Origin: an uncultured Collinsella sp.
Lineage (GTDB): Bacteria > Actinomycetota > Coriobacteriia > Coriobacteriales > Coriobacteriaceae
Assembly: GCA_902475375.1 (NCBI GenBank)
Contig: CABRZC010000119.1
Span: 1-5,156, forward strand
Reading direction: 5' to 3'
DNA length: 5,156 nucleotides
The position numbers were made by a program, and so were the translations under genes. Below are positions 4,034 to 5,156 of this stretch, in pieces (position 1 is the stretch's first letter; each line of letters starts with the position of its first letter). The notes beneath the pieces are model-generated. The model was not told the origin of the DNA and did not search any database. It saw only the letters and a list, made by a program, of their open reading frames with translations.

Positions 4034-5156
4034 ATGGATACTGTTCTGAGCGTTCTCTCCTCGGTCTTTTGGGGTCTGCTGATGCTATCCGTCCTTGTGT
4101 TTCTACATGAGGGCGGCCACTTTTTAGCGGCTCGTGCGTGCGGCGTGCGCGTCACCGAGTTTTTCTTGGGTCTGCCGTGTCGCTTCGACATTCACCATAC
4201 GTCGCGTCGCATCGGCACCAAGTTTGGCGTGACGCCGCTGCTGCTGGGTGGTTATGCCGCTATCTGCGGTATGGACCCGACCGATGTCTCGTGCGCCGAC
4301 CGCGTGCTTGCGGCGATCTATCGTCATGGTCGCGTTTCGGTTGCAGACCTTTCCGTCGAGCTGGAGCTGCCCGAGGAGGATGTTCTCGAGGCTTGTGCCT
4401 TGCTTTTGGGCTGGGGTTCCATTGCGCCTTGGTACGAGGAAGGGGAGAAGCCTTCACCCAGCTATTATCCGGTTAGGTACCAGACGCTGCCGCGCGATGC
4501 TGCAGGATATACCACCTTTGACGGCCGCAAGTTCGATCGAGAGCATGCGACTGCCGAGGGCGATGTGTGGGAGCTGCCGGTCACTGCTCCGGAGTTCCTC
4601 GAGCAGGAGCGTTCGCATACCTATCTGGGCCAGGGTTTTCTCAAGCGTGCCTTTATGCTGCTCGCGGGCATTCTCGTCAATATCCTGACGGGCTTTTTGC
4701 TGCTTATGAGCATCTACTCTATCGCCGGCGTATCGGTGCCGGTCGATAGCAATGTGATCGGTCAGGTCGAAGAAGGCTCGATAGCCGCCAAGGCGGGCAT
4801 CGAGGCCGGCGACACGATTCTTAGTGTCGATGGCGTGTCCTGCTCCAGCTGGATGGATGTGTATGATGCCATCGGCAAGGCTGCCGGTCAGGACGATATC
4901 GCCATTGAGTACCAGCGCGACGGCAAGAAACTTTCGACCTCGGTCGCGCTCAAGGAAGACGAGCGTTTGGGTGTTTATGCTTCTACGCAGGTGGTCCATT
5001 TGGACCCTATCACCTCGGCGCGCCTGTCGTTCTCCTATGTTCAGCAGGCTGCTGAGGGCGTTATGCGTCTGCTGCAGCCGCAGCATACGATGGAGATACT
5101 CGATCAGTCCAGCTCGATTGTTGGCATCAGCGTCATGTCTTCTCAGGCGGCGGAAG
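4034..5156 (+). CDS. rseP: Site-2 protease, RseP/RasP type (M50), 3'-truncated by window edge, with inserted winged-helix-like domain
   Basis: Intramembrane zinc metalloprotease that cuts membrane-spanning substrates such as anti-sigma factors or signal-peptide remnants; the substrate here is unknown. The frame is open to the window edge (374 codons). TM1 (about 11-35) carries the HEGGH zinc motif, His25, Glu26 and His29. The membrane-associated GGYAAICGMDP segment (72-82) follows. Then comes an insertion of about 110 residues (83-195): residues 86-134 look like a winged helix-turn-helix, and the rest is polar and acidic/aromatic. The GFLKRAFMLLAG lead-in and TM2 (about 206-232) have GILVN (212-216) where most relatives have GPxxN. 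One PDZ domain (about 240-306) should lie outside the cell. SSSIVGIS (359-366) matches the conserved SGPVGI-like stretch before TM3. The C-terminal LDG motif that supplies the third zinc ligand would lie beyond the window. ATG 4034 is chosen because it precedes TM1 intact; the next Met (codon 17) would cut TM1. Confidence 0.93.
   Translation, partial: MDTVLSVLSSVFWGLLMLSVLVFLHEGGHFLAARACGVRVTEFFLGLPCRFDIHHTSRRIGTKFGVTPLLLGGYAAICGMDPTDVSCADRVLAAIYRHGRVSVADLSVELELPEEDVLEACALLLGWGSIAPWYEEGEKPSPSYYPVRYQTLPRDAAGYTTFDGRKFDREHATAEGDVWELPVTAPEFLEQERSHTYLGQGFLKRAFMLLAGILVNILTGFLLLMSIYSIAGVSVPVDSNVIGQVEEGSIAAKAGIEAGDTILSVDGVSCSSWMDVYDAIGKAAGQDDIAIEYQRDGKKLSTSVALKEDERLGVYASTQVVHLDPITSARLSFSYVQQAAEGVMRLLQPQHTMEILDQSSSIVGISVMSSQAAE
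4289..4435 (+). other. Putative winged helix-turn-helix domain inserted in RseP
   Basis: Residues 86-134 of the site-2 protease read as helix (ADRVLAAIYRHG), a short Arg-Val-Ser-Val strand, helix (VADLSVELEL), turn, helix (PEEDVLEACALLLGWGSI), then a strand/wing with aromatic residues. The pattern resembles bacterial winged-helix domains in which xxVSVADLxxxLxLPEEDVxxAxxLLxxWG is typical. From the known topology of RseP this loop, between the first membrane helix and TM2, faces the cytoplasm. The fold is inferred by eye only; DNA, RNA or protein binding cannot be told apart. Confidence 0.5.

Noticed and set aside
4138..4749. Several other-frame plus-strand ORFs over the RseP region
   Set aside because: The frame starting at 4034 stays open to the window end and carries HEGGH, two membrane helices and a PDZ domain; the others are shadows without domains.
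1..5156. tRNA, rRNA, riboswitch, CRISPR, insertion sequence or attachment site
   Set aside because: Coding sequence fills the window with gaps of at most 17 bases, and I saw no cloverleaf-like sequence, regularly spaced repeats, transposase or terminal inverted repeats.

Overview
The window is a tightly packed stretch of housekeeping genes, all on the + strand, in the order pyrH (5' end missing) - frr - uppS - cdsA - dxr - rseP (3' end missing). It is moderately GC-rich with strong use of G/C-ending codons. Protein style, the GTG starts and the Gram-positive-like single-PDZ RseP suggest a high-GC Gram-positive. My best guess is the Coriobacteriia (Collinsella or a relative), but this rests on general resemblance, not a database search. 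Nothing indicates mobile DNA, phage, CRISPR or recent transfer.

Layout: positions 1-595 hold the last ~198 codons of UMP kinase. Positions 598-1134 encode ribosome recycling factor. Positions 1136-1930 encode undecaprenyl diphosphate synthase, from a GTG start. Positions 1933-2823 encode phosphatidate cytidylyltransferase, also from GTG. Positions 2823-4016 encode DXP reductoisomerase. From 4034 to the window end runs a site-2 protease (RseP/RasP type), open at the right edge. The first five genes are separated by 2, 1 and 2 bases and then a 1-base overlap (TAATG). Only the dxr-rseP junction has a longer gap (17 bases). No intergenic space exceeds 17 bases, so any promoter or terminator must overlap coding sequence.

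Together the genes link nucleotide supply and translation (UMP kinase, ribosome recycling) with envelope building. Dxr commits DXP to the MEP isoprenoid pathway, UppS turns isoprenoid units into the C55 lipid carrier for peptidoglycan, and CdsA makes CDP-diacylglycerol for phospholipids. RseP cleaves membrane proteins, often in envelope-stress signalling. This gene order is widely conserved in bacteria. By that precedent tsf would be expected upstream and ispG or proS downstream, but neither is visible.

Two signals go beyond routine annotation. One is a textbook-looking intrinsic terminator (perfect 9-bp stem, 4-base loop, T5) inside the first 22 codons of uppS, placed where it could separate pyrH-frr expression from the envelope genes. 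The other is an insertion of roughly 110 residues in the cytoplasmic part of RseP, whose first half reads like a winged helix-turn-helix domain. The rest looks like an ordinary conserved operon; I do not see a wholly new system here.
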